Assembly: GCA_964619885.1 (NCBI GenBank) | Contig: CAZUGA010000055.1 | Span: 1-25,772, forward strand | DNA from: CAZUGA01 sp964619885 | Lineage (GTDB): Bacteria > Pseudomonadota > Gammaproteobacteria > Methylococcales > UBA1147 | Reading direction: 5' to 3' | DNA length: 25,772 bases | In this document: positions 7,636 to 15,450 of the stretch, one piece after another | Layout of the letters: the number at the start of each line of letters is the position of its first letter | Position numbering within the stretch: position 1 is the stretch's first letter | The notes under the pieces: generated by a model | Database searches by the model: none | Told to the model about the DNA's origin: nothing | What the model saw: the letters and a program-made list of their open reading frames with translations, nothing else | Made by a program: the position numbers and the translations under genes

Positions 7636-8763
7636 GTGGCGGAAGATACAGGTCAAGAACGTACCGAAGAACCCACGGGGAAACGGTTGTCTGATGCCAA
7701 GGATAAAGGCCAGGTTGTACGCTCTAGAGAGCTTAATACATTTATCGTTTTGGTCGTTGGATCAGTCGCTATATTAGCGTTGGGGCAATATGTAACCGAA
7801 TCATTGTGGACCATAATGCGTGAACAATTTCAGCTAAATCGCGCAGAGATATTCGATAGTTCAGCGTTGCTACGCCATTTTGGCAGAGTTATGTGGTCGG
7901 CGGGTATGATGCTGGCGCCATTCTTACTGATCATGGTTGTTGCGGCGTTGGTTGGACCTTTGGCTTTAGGTGGGTGGTCGTTCAGTTTTGAGTCGATGCA
8001 GCCAAAGTTCGAAAAAATGGATCCCATAAAAGGTGTTGCACGATTGTTTGGTGTCCGGGGATTGATCGAGTTACTTAAATCTTTGCTCAAATTTCTGTTG
8101 ATATTCGGTATTACGGTCAGTTTATTTATGTTCTATTTCCAGGATTTTGTTGGTTTAAACAGTGAACCTTTGGGCTTAGCGATTAAACATGGCACAGATC
8201 TTATCGGATTTTCTTTGCTTATTTTAAGTGCTTCAGTTGGCCTTATTGCGGTGATTGATGTGCCGTTCCAAATGTGGGATCACAAGAAGAAACTGAAGAT
8301 GACGAGACAGGAAGTCAAGGACGAAATGAAGGATACTGATGGACGTCCGGAAATAAAAAGTCGCATAAGAAGTTTGCAGATGGAGCTGGCTCAAAGCCGC
8401 ATGATGGAAGAAGTACCGAAGGCTGATGTCATCGTAACCAATCCTACGCATGTCGCGGTCGCGCTGAAATACGATCAAGACCAAAGCGTGGCACCCCGAG
8501 TCGTTGCAAAGGGCGCAGATTTGATCGCTGCACATATCCGAAATTTGGCGAATGCGTCAAAAGTTCCGGTTGTATCCGCGCCACCGTTAGCTAGAGCGAT
8601 CTATCACTCGACCGAAATCGATAGTGAAATTCCAGAAGGGCTTTATCTGGCTGTGGCGCAAGTATTGGCTTATGTCTATCAGTTGCGCACGGCTTTTGAG
8701 CAGGGTGAGGTAGAACCGGATATGCCGGTTGATCTGCATATTCCGGACGAATACAAGATCTGA
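7636..8763 (+). CDS. flhB: Flagellar export switch protein FlhB
   Basis: A membrane protein of the export apparatus that switches substrate class by cutting itself. It has 375 residues. The N-terminus (AEDTGQERTEEPTGKRL) and the four membrane segments between about 32 and 213 are typical. The cytoplasmic domain contains the autocleavage motif Asn269-Pro270-Thr271-His272, the same numbering as in Salmonella. The start is GTG 7636, with AAGGGA just upstream. Confidence 0.97.
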   Translation: MAEDTGQERTEEPTGKRLSDAKDKGQVVRSRELNTFIVLVVGSVAILALGQYVTESLWTIMREQFQLNRAEIFDSSALLRHFGRVMWSAGMMLAPFLLIMVVAALVGPLALGGWSFSFESMQPKFEKMDPIKGVARLFGVRGLIELLKSLLKFLLIFGITVSLFMFYFQDFVGLNSEPLGLAIKHGTDLIGFSLLILSASVGLIAVIDVPFQMWDHKKKLKMTRQEVKDEMKDTDGRPEIKSRIRSLQMELAQSRMMEEVPKADVIVTNPTHVAVALKYDQDQSVAPRVVAKGADLIAAHIRNLANASKVPVVSAPPLARAIYHSTEIDSEIPEGLYLAVAQVLAYVYQLRTAFEQGEVEPDMPVDLHIPDEYKI

Positions 8764-8799
8764 ATGAGGCTGTCGCGAAGGGTAAAACGCTGAATCGCA

Positions 8800-10890
8800 A
8801 TGAATTCCGAAGCAATAATCCGTAGTTTAAAACTCCTGGGTGGCGCAGGACTCGGCGCGCCGGTAATGGTCATGCTAATGATGGCAATGATCGTATTGCC
8901 GTTGCCAGCGTTCTTGCTCGATCTACTATTTACCTTCAATATAACGTTATCGTTGATTATCTTGTTGGTTGTAATCTACACGGTACGTCCGCTGGACTTT
9001 GCCATTTTTCCGACCGTTATACTGGTTGCCACGCTACTGCGACTGGGTTTGAACGTCGCATCGACCAGAATCGTTTTATTGCAAGGGCATAATGGTGGCG
9101 ACGCTGCGGGTAAAGTCATCGAAGCGTTTGGCGCTTTTGTTATCGGGGGTAACTTTGCGGTCGGCCTGGTGGTGTTTGCGATATTGGTCATTATCAATTT
9201 TGTTGTCGTAACCAAAGGTGCTGGAAGGGTTTCAGAGGTTAGCGCGCGTTTTACTTTGGATGCCATGCCAGGTAAACAAATGGCGATCGACGCCGACTTG
9301 AATTCAGGTATTATTTCCCAGGAAGACGCCAGGACCCGCCGATCGGAGATTGCTCAAGAAGCTGACTTTTATGGCTCCATGGATGGTGCAAGCAAATTCG
9401 TTCGAGGCGATGCCATCGCTGGTATTTTGATCTTATTTATCAACATAGTGGGTGGTTTGATTATCGGTATGACGCAACACGATTTAGGATTTTCCGACGC
9501 GTCACATCATTATGTGCTGTTAACCATTGGAGATGGTTTGGTGGCTCAAATTCCCGCGTTACTGTTGTCTACCGCGTCGGCGGTTATTGTGACCAGAGTA
9601 AGTAGTAGCTCTCAAGATATAGGCGAACAATTCAGTGCTCAGTTTTTGGATAACCCCAAACCTCTGGCGATCAGCGCTGGCGCTATCGGTTTATTGGGTT
9701 TGATACCGGGCATGCCAAATTTTTCGTTTTTATTATTGGCCGTGGGTTTGGCATTGGCTTCCTATTTTATTTCGCAACGCAATAACGATCTTGAACGTCT
9801 GGAGGTCGAACAAAGTTTGCCCGAGCCGCCATCGGAAGACGCTGAATTGTCATGGGACGATGTTAAGCCGGTCGATATGATCGGATTGGAAGTTGGTTAC
9901 CGGTTGATTCCGTTGGTTGACAAAAATCAAGGCGGGCAACTTATGCCCAGAATTAAAGGTGTACGCAAGAAGCTTTCGCAAGAACTTGGATTCTTGGTAC
10001 CTTCGGTGCATATTCGAGACAATCTCGATCTTACACCAAATGCCTATAGAATTTCGCTGATGGGTGTGTCTATAGGTGAAGCCGAGGTTTACCCGGATCA
10101 CGAAATGGCGATCAATCCGGGTCGGGTATTTGGCGAAATTCAGGGAATTGAAGGGCAAGATCCCGCGTTCGGATTGGAGGCGGTTTGGGTGAAACCCGAA
10201 CAAAAGGACCACGCCCAAACTTTAGGTTATACGGTGGTTGATACGAGTACTGTAGTTGCCACGCATATGAGTCATGCTATCCAAAGTCACGCACATGAGC
10301 TATTTGGTCATGAAGAAGCGCAACAGTTATTGGATAGCCTAAGTAATACCGCGCCAAAACTTGTCGAGGGACTGGTACCCAAAATTATTCCGTTAAGTAT
10401 TGTAGTCAAGGTGATGCAAAACCTGCTGCAGGAACAGATTTCCATCCGTGATATTCGGACAATCGCCGAAACATTGGCGGAATTTGGGCCAAGGAGTCAA
10501 GACCCCGGCGCGTTAACGTCGGCGGTTCGCGTTGCGCTGGGACGGTCTATTGTGCAGAAAATCAATGGTATGGATGCAGAGTTGCAAGTTATTACGCTGG
10601 CTCCGGAACTGGAACAACTGTTGCATCAAAGTTTGGAGTCTACTGGAGAAGCAGCAGTGGGGATTGAACCTGGATTGGCGGAACAAGTGCACAAATCGCT
10701 GGAAGAAAGCTGTCAGCAAATAGAATTGCAGGGGAAGTCAGCCATATTGCTGGCGTCAGCAACTTTGCGGCCCTGGTTATCGCAATTTGTTAGGCACACG
10801 ATATCAGGCTTGCATGTTCTGGCTTACAACGAGATTCCTGAAGACCGACAAATTAAGGTGGTTTCGACCGTCGGTCAACGTGCTGCATAG
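8800..10890 (+). CDS. flhA: Flagellar export gate protein FlhA
   Basis: The large export-gate subunit that forms the cytoplasmic nonameric ring and docks chaperone-substrate complexes. It has 696 residues. About eight membrane segments lie in the first 330, with the FHIPEP-family signature around residues 66-95 (FAIFPTVILVATLLRLGLN) and the conserved loop GAGRVSEVSARFTLDAMPGK. The cytoplasmic domain runs to the end. ATG 8800 is the first start after an in-frame TGA; the ribosome site is poor. Confidence 0.97.
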   Translation: MNSEAIIRSLKLLGGAGLGAPVMVMLMMAMIVLPLPAFLLDLLFTFNITLSLIILLVVIYTVRPLDFAIFPTVILVATLLRLGLNVASTRIVLLQGHNGGDAAGKVIEAFGAFVIGGNFAVGLVVFAILVIINFVVVTKGAGRVSEVSARFTLDAMPGKQMAIDADLNSGIISQEDARTRRSEIAQEADFYGSMDGASKFVRGDAIAGILILFINIVGGLIIGMTQHDLGFSDASHHYVLLTIGDGLVAQIPALLLSTASAVIVTRVSSSSQDIGEQFSAQFLDNPKPLAISAGAIGLLGLIPGMPNFSFLLLAVGLALASYFISQRNNDLERLEVEQSLPEPPSEDAELSWDDVKPVDMIGLEVGYRLIPLVDKNQGGQLMPRIKGVRKKLSQELGFLVPSVHIRDNLDLTPNAYRISLMGVSIGEAEVYPDHEMAINPGRVFGEIQGIEGQDPAFGLEAVWVKPEQKDHAQTLGYTVVDTSTVVATHMSHAIQSHAHELFGHEEAQQLLDSLSNTAPKLVEGLVPKIIPLSIVVKVMQNLLQEQISIRDIRTIAETLAEFGPRSQDPGALTSAVRVALGRSIVQKINGMDAELQVITLAPELEQLLHQSLESTGEAAVGIEPGLAEQVHKSLEESCQQIELQGKSAILLASATLRPWLSQFVRHTISGLHVLAYNEIPEDRQIKVVSTVGQRAA

Positions 10891-10910
10891 TTTTAAATAG
10901 GTAAAGAATA

Positions 10911-12293
10911 ATGAAAATTAAACGTTTTTTTGCACCCGATATCCGACGAGCCATTCGATTGGTTCGTGATGAGCTGGGCGCTGAAGCAGTCATCTTATCA
11001 AACCGAAACGTCGATGGTGGAACCGAGATCGTCGCAGCTCGGGATTTTGATGAAGAAATTATTCAGCAAAAGTTGGATGCCTCCTCCAAAGATTCAGGGC
11101 AAATTGAATCGGGACGACAAAACCCTCAGAATGATTCTGGGGCAAATATTGGTAGTCGTAGGGTAGGGGACCCGACCCCACATCACGCGCAGGTCAACAA
11201 AGCTGTTGACGATGAGAGCGTTAAAACTGTTTCTGCGAAAAAGAATTGCGCTAAACGGCGAGTCGACGACGGATTGAAGGAGAATCCTGTTTCTATCAAG
11301 AAAACTCCTCGTTCGAGTGATAAACGAAACAGCCCCAAACGGAATCTAAGCCAATCCATGGAGCCAATTCTGTCGGAGGTGCGTAAGGAATTTGGACAAC
11401 TCAAAAAAATGCTGGACCTACGGCTGTCGGATTTGACCTGGAGCGAGTCTTCCAATGCCTCTACGGGCACTCAAGAATTTTCGCAGAAACTGCTAGATTT
11501 GGGATATTCGAGGTCTGTAATAAATTTAATGTTGCGGTCGCAACAGCGCTCAATTGATGAGCAAACAAATTGGACGGGCCTGACAGAAAATATTGCTGAT
11601 AGTTTGTTGGTGCCCAGTGATGATTTGTTGACCGAAGGCGGGGTGGTAGCCTTGGTCGGTCCAACTGGTGTTGGTAAAACTACGACCATTGCCAAGCTTG
11701 CGGCTAAATTTCGCATGATACATGGCGCGGGTCACGTGGCGTTAGTCACCACGGATAATTATCGCATCGCTGCTCACGATCAATTGAATACCTATGGACG
11801 AATACTCGATGCGCCGGTGCGGGTTGCTCACGACAGTGCCAATTTAACGAGGATTTTGGACGATTATTCGGGCAAACGGTTAGTCTTGATAGATACCGCT
11901 GGTATGAGTCAGCGTGATATGCGTCTAGCTGAACAATTTGCGCTATTTAGAAGCAGCAATCGACCGATTAAATCGTATTTGGTTATGTCCGCCGCGACCG
12001 AATATGGAGCCTTATGCGAAATAATCAAAGCTTTTAGCATCTTCCAACTTCATGCGGGCATATTAACCAAACTGGATGAAACGGTTACCACCGGTAGCGC
12101 GCTTTCTGCACTTATCGACCATAAGCTTCCACTGGCGTTTGCCAGTGATGGCCAAAAGGTTCCTGAAAATCTTCATATCCCCAATCCCAGAACTATCGTA
12201 AAGCAAAGTTTAGGAGCATATTCGGGCGATTTTTACCCGATTAGATCTAGCGTCGACGGATACTCGGATAGACGGGCACATGCGCTTAGTTGA
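10911..12293 (+). CDS. flhF: Flagellar biosynthesis GTPase FlhF (SRP family)
   Basis: A signal-recognition-type GTPase that places the flagellum at the pole. It has 460 residues. The N-terminal segment MKIKRFFAPDIRRAIR is typical; residues about 60-150 are a basic, low-complexity linker. The GTPase has P-loop GPTGVGKT at 250-257, TTDNYRIAAHDQL after 279, and DTAG at 328-331. It is followed directly by flhG, its partner, whose possible TTG start overlaps this stop codon. Confidence 0.96.
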   Translation: MKIKRFFAPDIRRAIRLVRDELGAEAVILSNRNVDGGTEIVAARDFDEEIIQQKLDASSKDSGQIESGRQNPQNDSGANIGSRRVGDPTPHHAQVNKAVDDESVKTVSAKKNCAKRRVDDGLKENPVSIKKTPRSSDKRNSPKRNLSQSMEPILSEVRKEFGQLKKMLDLRLSDLTWSESSNASTGTQEFSQKLLDLGYSRSVINLMLRSQQRSIDEQTNWTGLTENIADSLLVPSDDLLTEGGVVALVGPTGVGKTTTIAKLAAKFRMIHGAGHVALVTTDNYRIAAHDQLNTYGRILDAPVRVAHDSANLTRILDDYSGKRLVLIDTAGMSQRDMRLAEQFALFRSSNRPIKSYLVMSAATEYGALCEIIKAFSIFQLHAGILTKLDETVTTGSALSALIDHKLPLAFASDGQKVPENLHIPNPRTIVKQSLGAYSGDFYPIRSSVDGYSDRRAHALS

Positions 12294-12316
12294 AATCAAA
12301 GCTTTCGAAATTACAA

Positions 12317-13156
12317 ATGAATCAATCTAAACCGGTAAGAGTTTTTGCTGTCGTCAGCGGTAAAGGTGGTGTGGGTAAAACCAATGTCTCGGTAAATTTA
12401 GGGGTTGCTTTGTCCGAATTCGGGCATTCGGTCGCGTTACTCGATGCCGATATGGGTTTAGCCAATGTCGATGTGATGCTCGGCCTGCATCCAAGATTTA
12501 ATTTTTCTCACGTTCTTAACGGCGAAAAATCCATAAACGATATTATGCTCGAGGGTCCTGCGGGATTGCGTGTCGTTCCAGGTGCCTCCGGGATTCAAAA
12601 GTTGTCAGAGCTCTCTGCGTTGGAACAGGCGTCGGTGGTACGTTCGTTTAGCGAGTTGGATGCCGATTTGGATGTTTTAATTGTGGATACCGCAGCAGGC
12701 ATTTCGAGTAGTGTGATCACCTTCGCGCGGGCTTGCCAGGAGGTTATTGTTGTTGTCTGCGATGAACCTACTTCGTTAACTGATGCTTACGCGTTTATCA
12801 AGTTGCTTGCGAGGGATTATGGGGTCTTTAGATTCCAAATTTTGACGAATATGGTTCAAACTGCCGAGCAGGGACAGAACCTATTTTCAAAACTTTGCAA
12901 AGTTACGGATCGATATCTTGATGTGACGTTAAACTTTGTAGGGGCTATACCGGAAGATGATTACCTGCGCAAAGCGGTCCAGAAGCAATCTCCAGTCCTG
13001 CAAGCATTTCCGCAATGCCGGTCTTCACAGGCGATTCGAAATATCGCACGAAAAACTGAATCCTGGCCTGTGCCCGAGCATGCGGGCGGGCATTTAGAAT
13101 TTTTTGTTGAGCGGATGGTTCAACAAAATTACCCAATTGGTGAAGTATTGGCATGA
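12317..13156 (+). CDS. flhG: Flagellar number regulator FlhG/FleN (MinD-like ATPase)
   Basis: A MinD-family ATPase that limits flagellar number and counters FlhF and the sigma-54 activator. It has 279 residues from ATG 12317, with the deviant Walker A GKGGVGKT at 15-22, LLDADMGLANVDVMLG next, and LIVDTAAGISSSV as Walker B region. I preferred ATG 12317 because the distance to the Walker motif matches FleN; TTG 12290, overlapping the flhF stop as TTGA, would add nine residues. Neither has a good ribosome site. The stop overlaps the fliA ATG. Confidence 0.95.
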   Translation: MNQSKPVRVFAVVSGKGGVGKTNVSVNLGVALSEFGHSVALLDADMGLANVDVMLGLHPRFNFSHVLNGEKSINDIMLEGPAGLRVVPGASGIQKLSELSALEQASVVRSFSELDADLDVLIVDTAAGISSSVITFARACQEVIVVVCDEPTSLTDAYAFIKLLARDYGVFRFQILTNMVQTAEQGQNLFSKLCKVTDRYLDVTLNFVGAIPEDDYLRKAVQKQSPVLQAFPQCRSSQAIRNIARKTESWPVPEHAGGHLEFFVERMVQQNYPIGEVLA

Positions 13157-13896
13157 GCGGTGTAATGACCTACGTTGAAACGCAGGATATGGATGCGTTG
13201 GTGTCTAAGCATGCGCCGTTGGTCAAACGAATTGCGTACCATCTTGGAAATCGGCTACCTGACAGTGTTCAAATTGATGATCTGGTTCAGGCCGGTATGC
13301 TTGGGTTATTGGAAGCTGTTCGGGGTTATGACGCAAGTCAGGGAGCAAGTTTTGAAACGTATGCGGGAATCAGAATCCGCGGTTCTATGCTCGACGAGGT
13401 GCGTCGTTCGGATTGGACACCGCGCTCGGTTCACAAAAAGGCGCGTATGGTAGCAGAAGCCATTCGCGCGATCGAAAACGAAACAGGTCGGGATGCGCGC
13501 GCTGCTGAAGTCGCATCGCATCTAGACCTTGAAGTCGACGAATATCACCAGATACTGCGAGATTCGATAAGTTGCAGAGTTTTTAGCATCGAGGAATTGA
13601 CCCAGGCTGGGGCTTCGGTATTGGACGAGGGCGGACAGGTCGAAAAAGCGCCGATCGAAGGGTTAACCCAAGTTGGTTTCAAAGCTGCATTGGCTGACGC
13701 AATTGCCGGTTTGCCAGAACGCGAACGGTTGGTCATTTCGCTGTACTATGACGAGGAACTCAACTTGCGCGAAATCGGTGATGTAATCAGTGTCAGCGAA
13801 TCACGTGTCTGCCAAATCAATAGTCAAGCTATGCTTCGTTTGCGCGCTCGAATGGGTGATTGGCTAGAGGATAGGGAGCTCCGATCCAAATCTTAA
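13153..13896 (+). CDS. fliA: Flagellar sigma factor FliA (sigma-28)
   Basis: The sigma factor for late flagellar and chemotaxis genes. It has 247 residues. Region 2 runs about 17-90 (HAPLVKRIAYHLGNRLP, VQIDDLVQAGMLGLLEAV, TYAGIRIRGSMLDEVRR), region 3 about 95-150, and region 4 helix-turn-helix about 185-240 (LPERERLVISLYYDEELN, then ISVSESRVCQINSQA). The ATG overlaps the flhG stop as ATGA. It ends the first gene block; its anti-sigma factor FlgM is not here. Confidence 0.97.
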   Translation: MSGVMTYVETQDMDALVSKHAPLVKRIAYHLGNRLPDSVQIDDLVQAGMLGLLEAVRGYDASQGASFETYAGIRIRGSMLDEVRRSDWTPRSVHKKARMVAEAIRAIENETGRDARAAEVASHLDLEVDEYHQILRDSISCRVFSIEELTQAGASVLDEGGQVEKAPIEGLTQVGFKAALADAIAGLPERERLVISLYYDEELNLREIGDVISVSESRVCQINSQAMLRLRARMGDWLEDRELRSKS

Positions 13897-14277
13897 GTTT
13901 CGTTTCACCCCTCGATCGCCCAATTACAGGTATTTGCGTTGGCTAACCGAAGTTGATTGTTCTAGACAAGGATCTTCTAAACGCACTGCGCAATAATTGA
14001 TGCTGTAGATCAGATTCCTGCTTCATCTCGATACACTAGCTTTCATGTGGTTTAAGTTTTTTCGGTAGTTCTTCGGTCGAACGGAAATTAACTCACTTGC
14101 TCGCTTGAATGGCGGATATTGCTAGTCTTAAGGATACCGGATTGGTCATCGAAAACATGCGTATTTGCATGGACAGAATTCGGATTGCGGTCTATTTATA
14201 TAAGTGTAGGTTGGGGAGTGTAGTAACGACTGATTGAACCTTTTCCTATTTAATACTTATGGTTGAGGAGATAACTT
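13897..14277 (+). other. Long leader/intergenic gap before cheY
   Basis: A 381-base stretch without a credible gene between fliA and cheY, in a block where genes otherwise nearly touch. I see no strong terminator hairpin and no clear sigma-54 or sigma-28 promoter. TTAAGTTT at 14052-14059, with TCGGTCGA at 14073-14080, is only a poor fit to sigma-28. An internal promoter for the cheY operon probably lies here but I cannot place it. A clear GAGGAG ribosome site lies at its end (14265-14270). Confidence 0.5.
14265..14270 (+). promoter_or_regulatory. Ribosome binding site that decides the cheY TTG start
   Basis: GAGGAG lies seven bases before TTG 14278 and 19 bases before the first ATG. This spacing selects the TTG. 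Confidence 0.7.
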
Positions 14278-14664
14278 TTGGATAAAGATATGAAGATACT
14301 TATTGTCGATGATTTTTCGACAATGAGACGAATCATAAAAAATTTGCTGCGCGACCTTGGGTTTGTCAACACGGTAGAGGCTGATGATGGACAAACTGCA
14401 TTACCGAAGTTACAGGCTGGCGGTATCGATTTTTTGGTAACCGATTGGAACATGCCTGGGATGTCCGGTTTGGAATTACTCAAAGCGGTAAGAGCTGATG
14501 CGAATCTAGCCGGTTTGCCGGTTTTGATGGTCACCGCCGAAGCGAAGCGTGAACAAATTGTTGAAGCAGCACAATCGGGTGTCAATGGCTATGTGATTAA
14601 ACCGTTTACTGCCGCTACGCTACAGGAAAAAATCGACAAAATATTTGAACGGGTCGATGCGTGA
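14278..14664 (+). CDS. cheY: Chemotaxis response regulator CheY
   Basis: A single-domain receiver that, when phosphorylated by CheA, binds the motor switch. It has 128 residues with Asp11/Asp12 (acid pocket), phosphoacceptor Asp56 (FLVTDWNMPGMSG), Thr86, Tyr105 and Lys108, all as expected. I chose TTG 14278 because GAGGAG (14265-14270) is seven bases upstream; the next ATG (14290) is too far from it. The resulting MDKDMKILIVDD N-terminus matches CheY of Vibrio and Shewanella. Confidence 0.96.
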   Translation: MDKDMKILIVDDFSTMRRIIKNLLRDLGFVNTVEADDGQTALPKLQAGGIDFLVTDWNMPGMSGLELLKAVRADANLAGLPVLMVTAEAKREQIVEAAQSGVNGYVIKPFTAATLQEKIDKIFERVDA

Positions 14665-14695
14665 TATTACAGGTTCTAGCTAAGGAACATTTTGT

Positions 14696-15439
14696 ATGAC
14701 ACCCGAAAAATTAACTAAGCCAGATGAGCGTTTAGCGCGCGCGCGCGATTATGTAGTTGCATTGGAAAACGGACGAGAACAAGAAGCCGATCGGCTTCTG
14801 GTCCAAATCGCTAATATGCGTGAGACGATGCTGTTTCAGGAAATCGGAAAGTTGACCCGTGAACTACACGATTCTATGGAAAGTTTTTCATTGGATGAAA
14901 AATTCTCAGAGTTAACCGAGAAAGAAATCCCCGATGCCAAAGAACGGTTGAACTACGTAATCAGTATGACCCAACAAGCAGCAGATACGACGCTGAACGC
15001 GATCGAAGAGATCATACCAATATCTGAGGAGCTAGACGGTAAATCTCAAGAACTTAATCAAAGGTGGATGCGATTTCGCAAAAAAGAGATGCCGTTATCC
15101 GAATTTAACGATCTGAGCAACGATCTGGCAGATTATTTTTCTAAGTCTACGAATAGTCTGCAAACGATGCAGCTAAGTCTGAACGAAGTATTGATGGCGC
15201 AGAGCTTTCAGGATATTACCGGGCAGATAATCAAACGCGTGATTAACTTGGTTCAAGAGGTTGAATTGAGCATGGTAGAGCTGATTCGTATTTCCGGTGG
15301 AAACTTTGTTAATAGCGAGTCCAAATCCAGTTTGGTCAATCCCGAATTAGCTGGACCGGCGATTCCAAGTCTGAACGAAAACGATCAGGTCGATTCGCAG
15401 GACGACGTTGACGATCTGTTATCCAGTTTAGGTTTTTAA
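14696..15439 (+). CDS. cheZ: Protein phosphatase CheZ (CheY-P dephosphorylation)
   Basis: Removes phosphate from CheY to end the signal. It has 247 residues, mostly helical. The catalytic segment MAQSFQDITGQIIKRV holds Asp173 and Gln177, equivalent to E. coli Asp143 and Gln147. The extreme C-terminus, QDDVDDLLSSLGF (235-247), is the CheY-binding tail. GGA-type sequence is weak upstream. It sits 31 bases after cheY and 11 bases before cheA. Confidence 0.96.
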   Translation: MTPEKLTKPDERLARARDYVVALENGREQEADRLLVQIANMRETMLFQEIGKLTRELHDSMESFSLDEKFSELTEKEIPDAKERLNYVISMTQQAADTTLNAIEEIIPISEELDGKSQELNQRWMRFRKKEMPLSEFNDLSNDLADYFSKSTNSLQTMQLSLNEVLMAQSFQDITGQIIKRVINLVQEVELSMVELIRISGGNFVNSESKSSLVNPELAGPAIPSLNENDQVDSQDDVDDLLSSLGF

Positions 15440-15450
15440 GGATCAATAAT

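Noticed and set aside
8654..8668. Sigma-54-like TGGCGCAAGTATTGG within flhB, upstream of flhA
   Set aside because: The invariant -12 GC is missing and the site is fully inside coding sequence.
14052..14080. Sigma-28-like sequence before cheY
   Set aside because: The -35 part is fair, but the -10 part (TCGGTCGA) matches GCCGATAA poorly.
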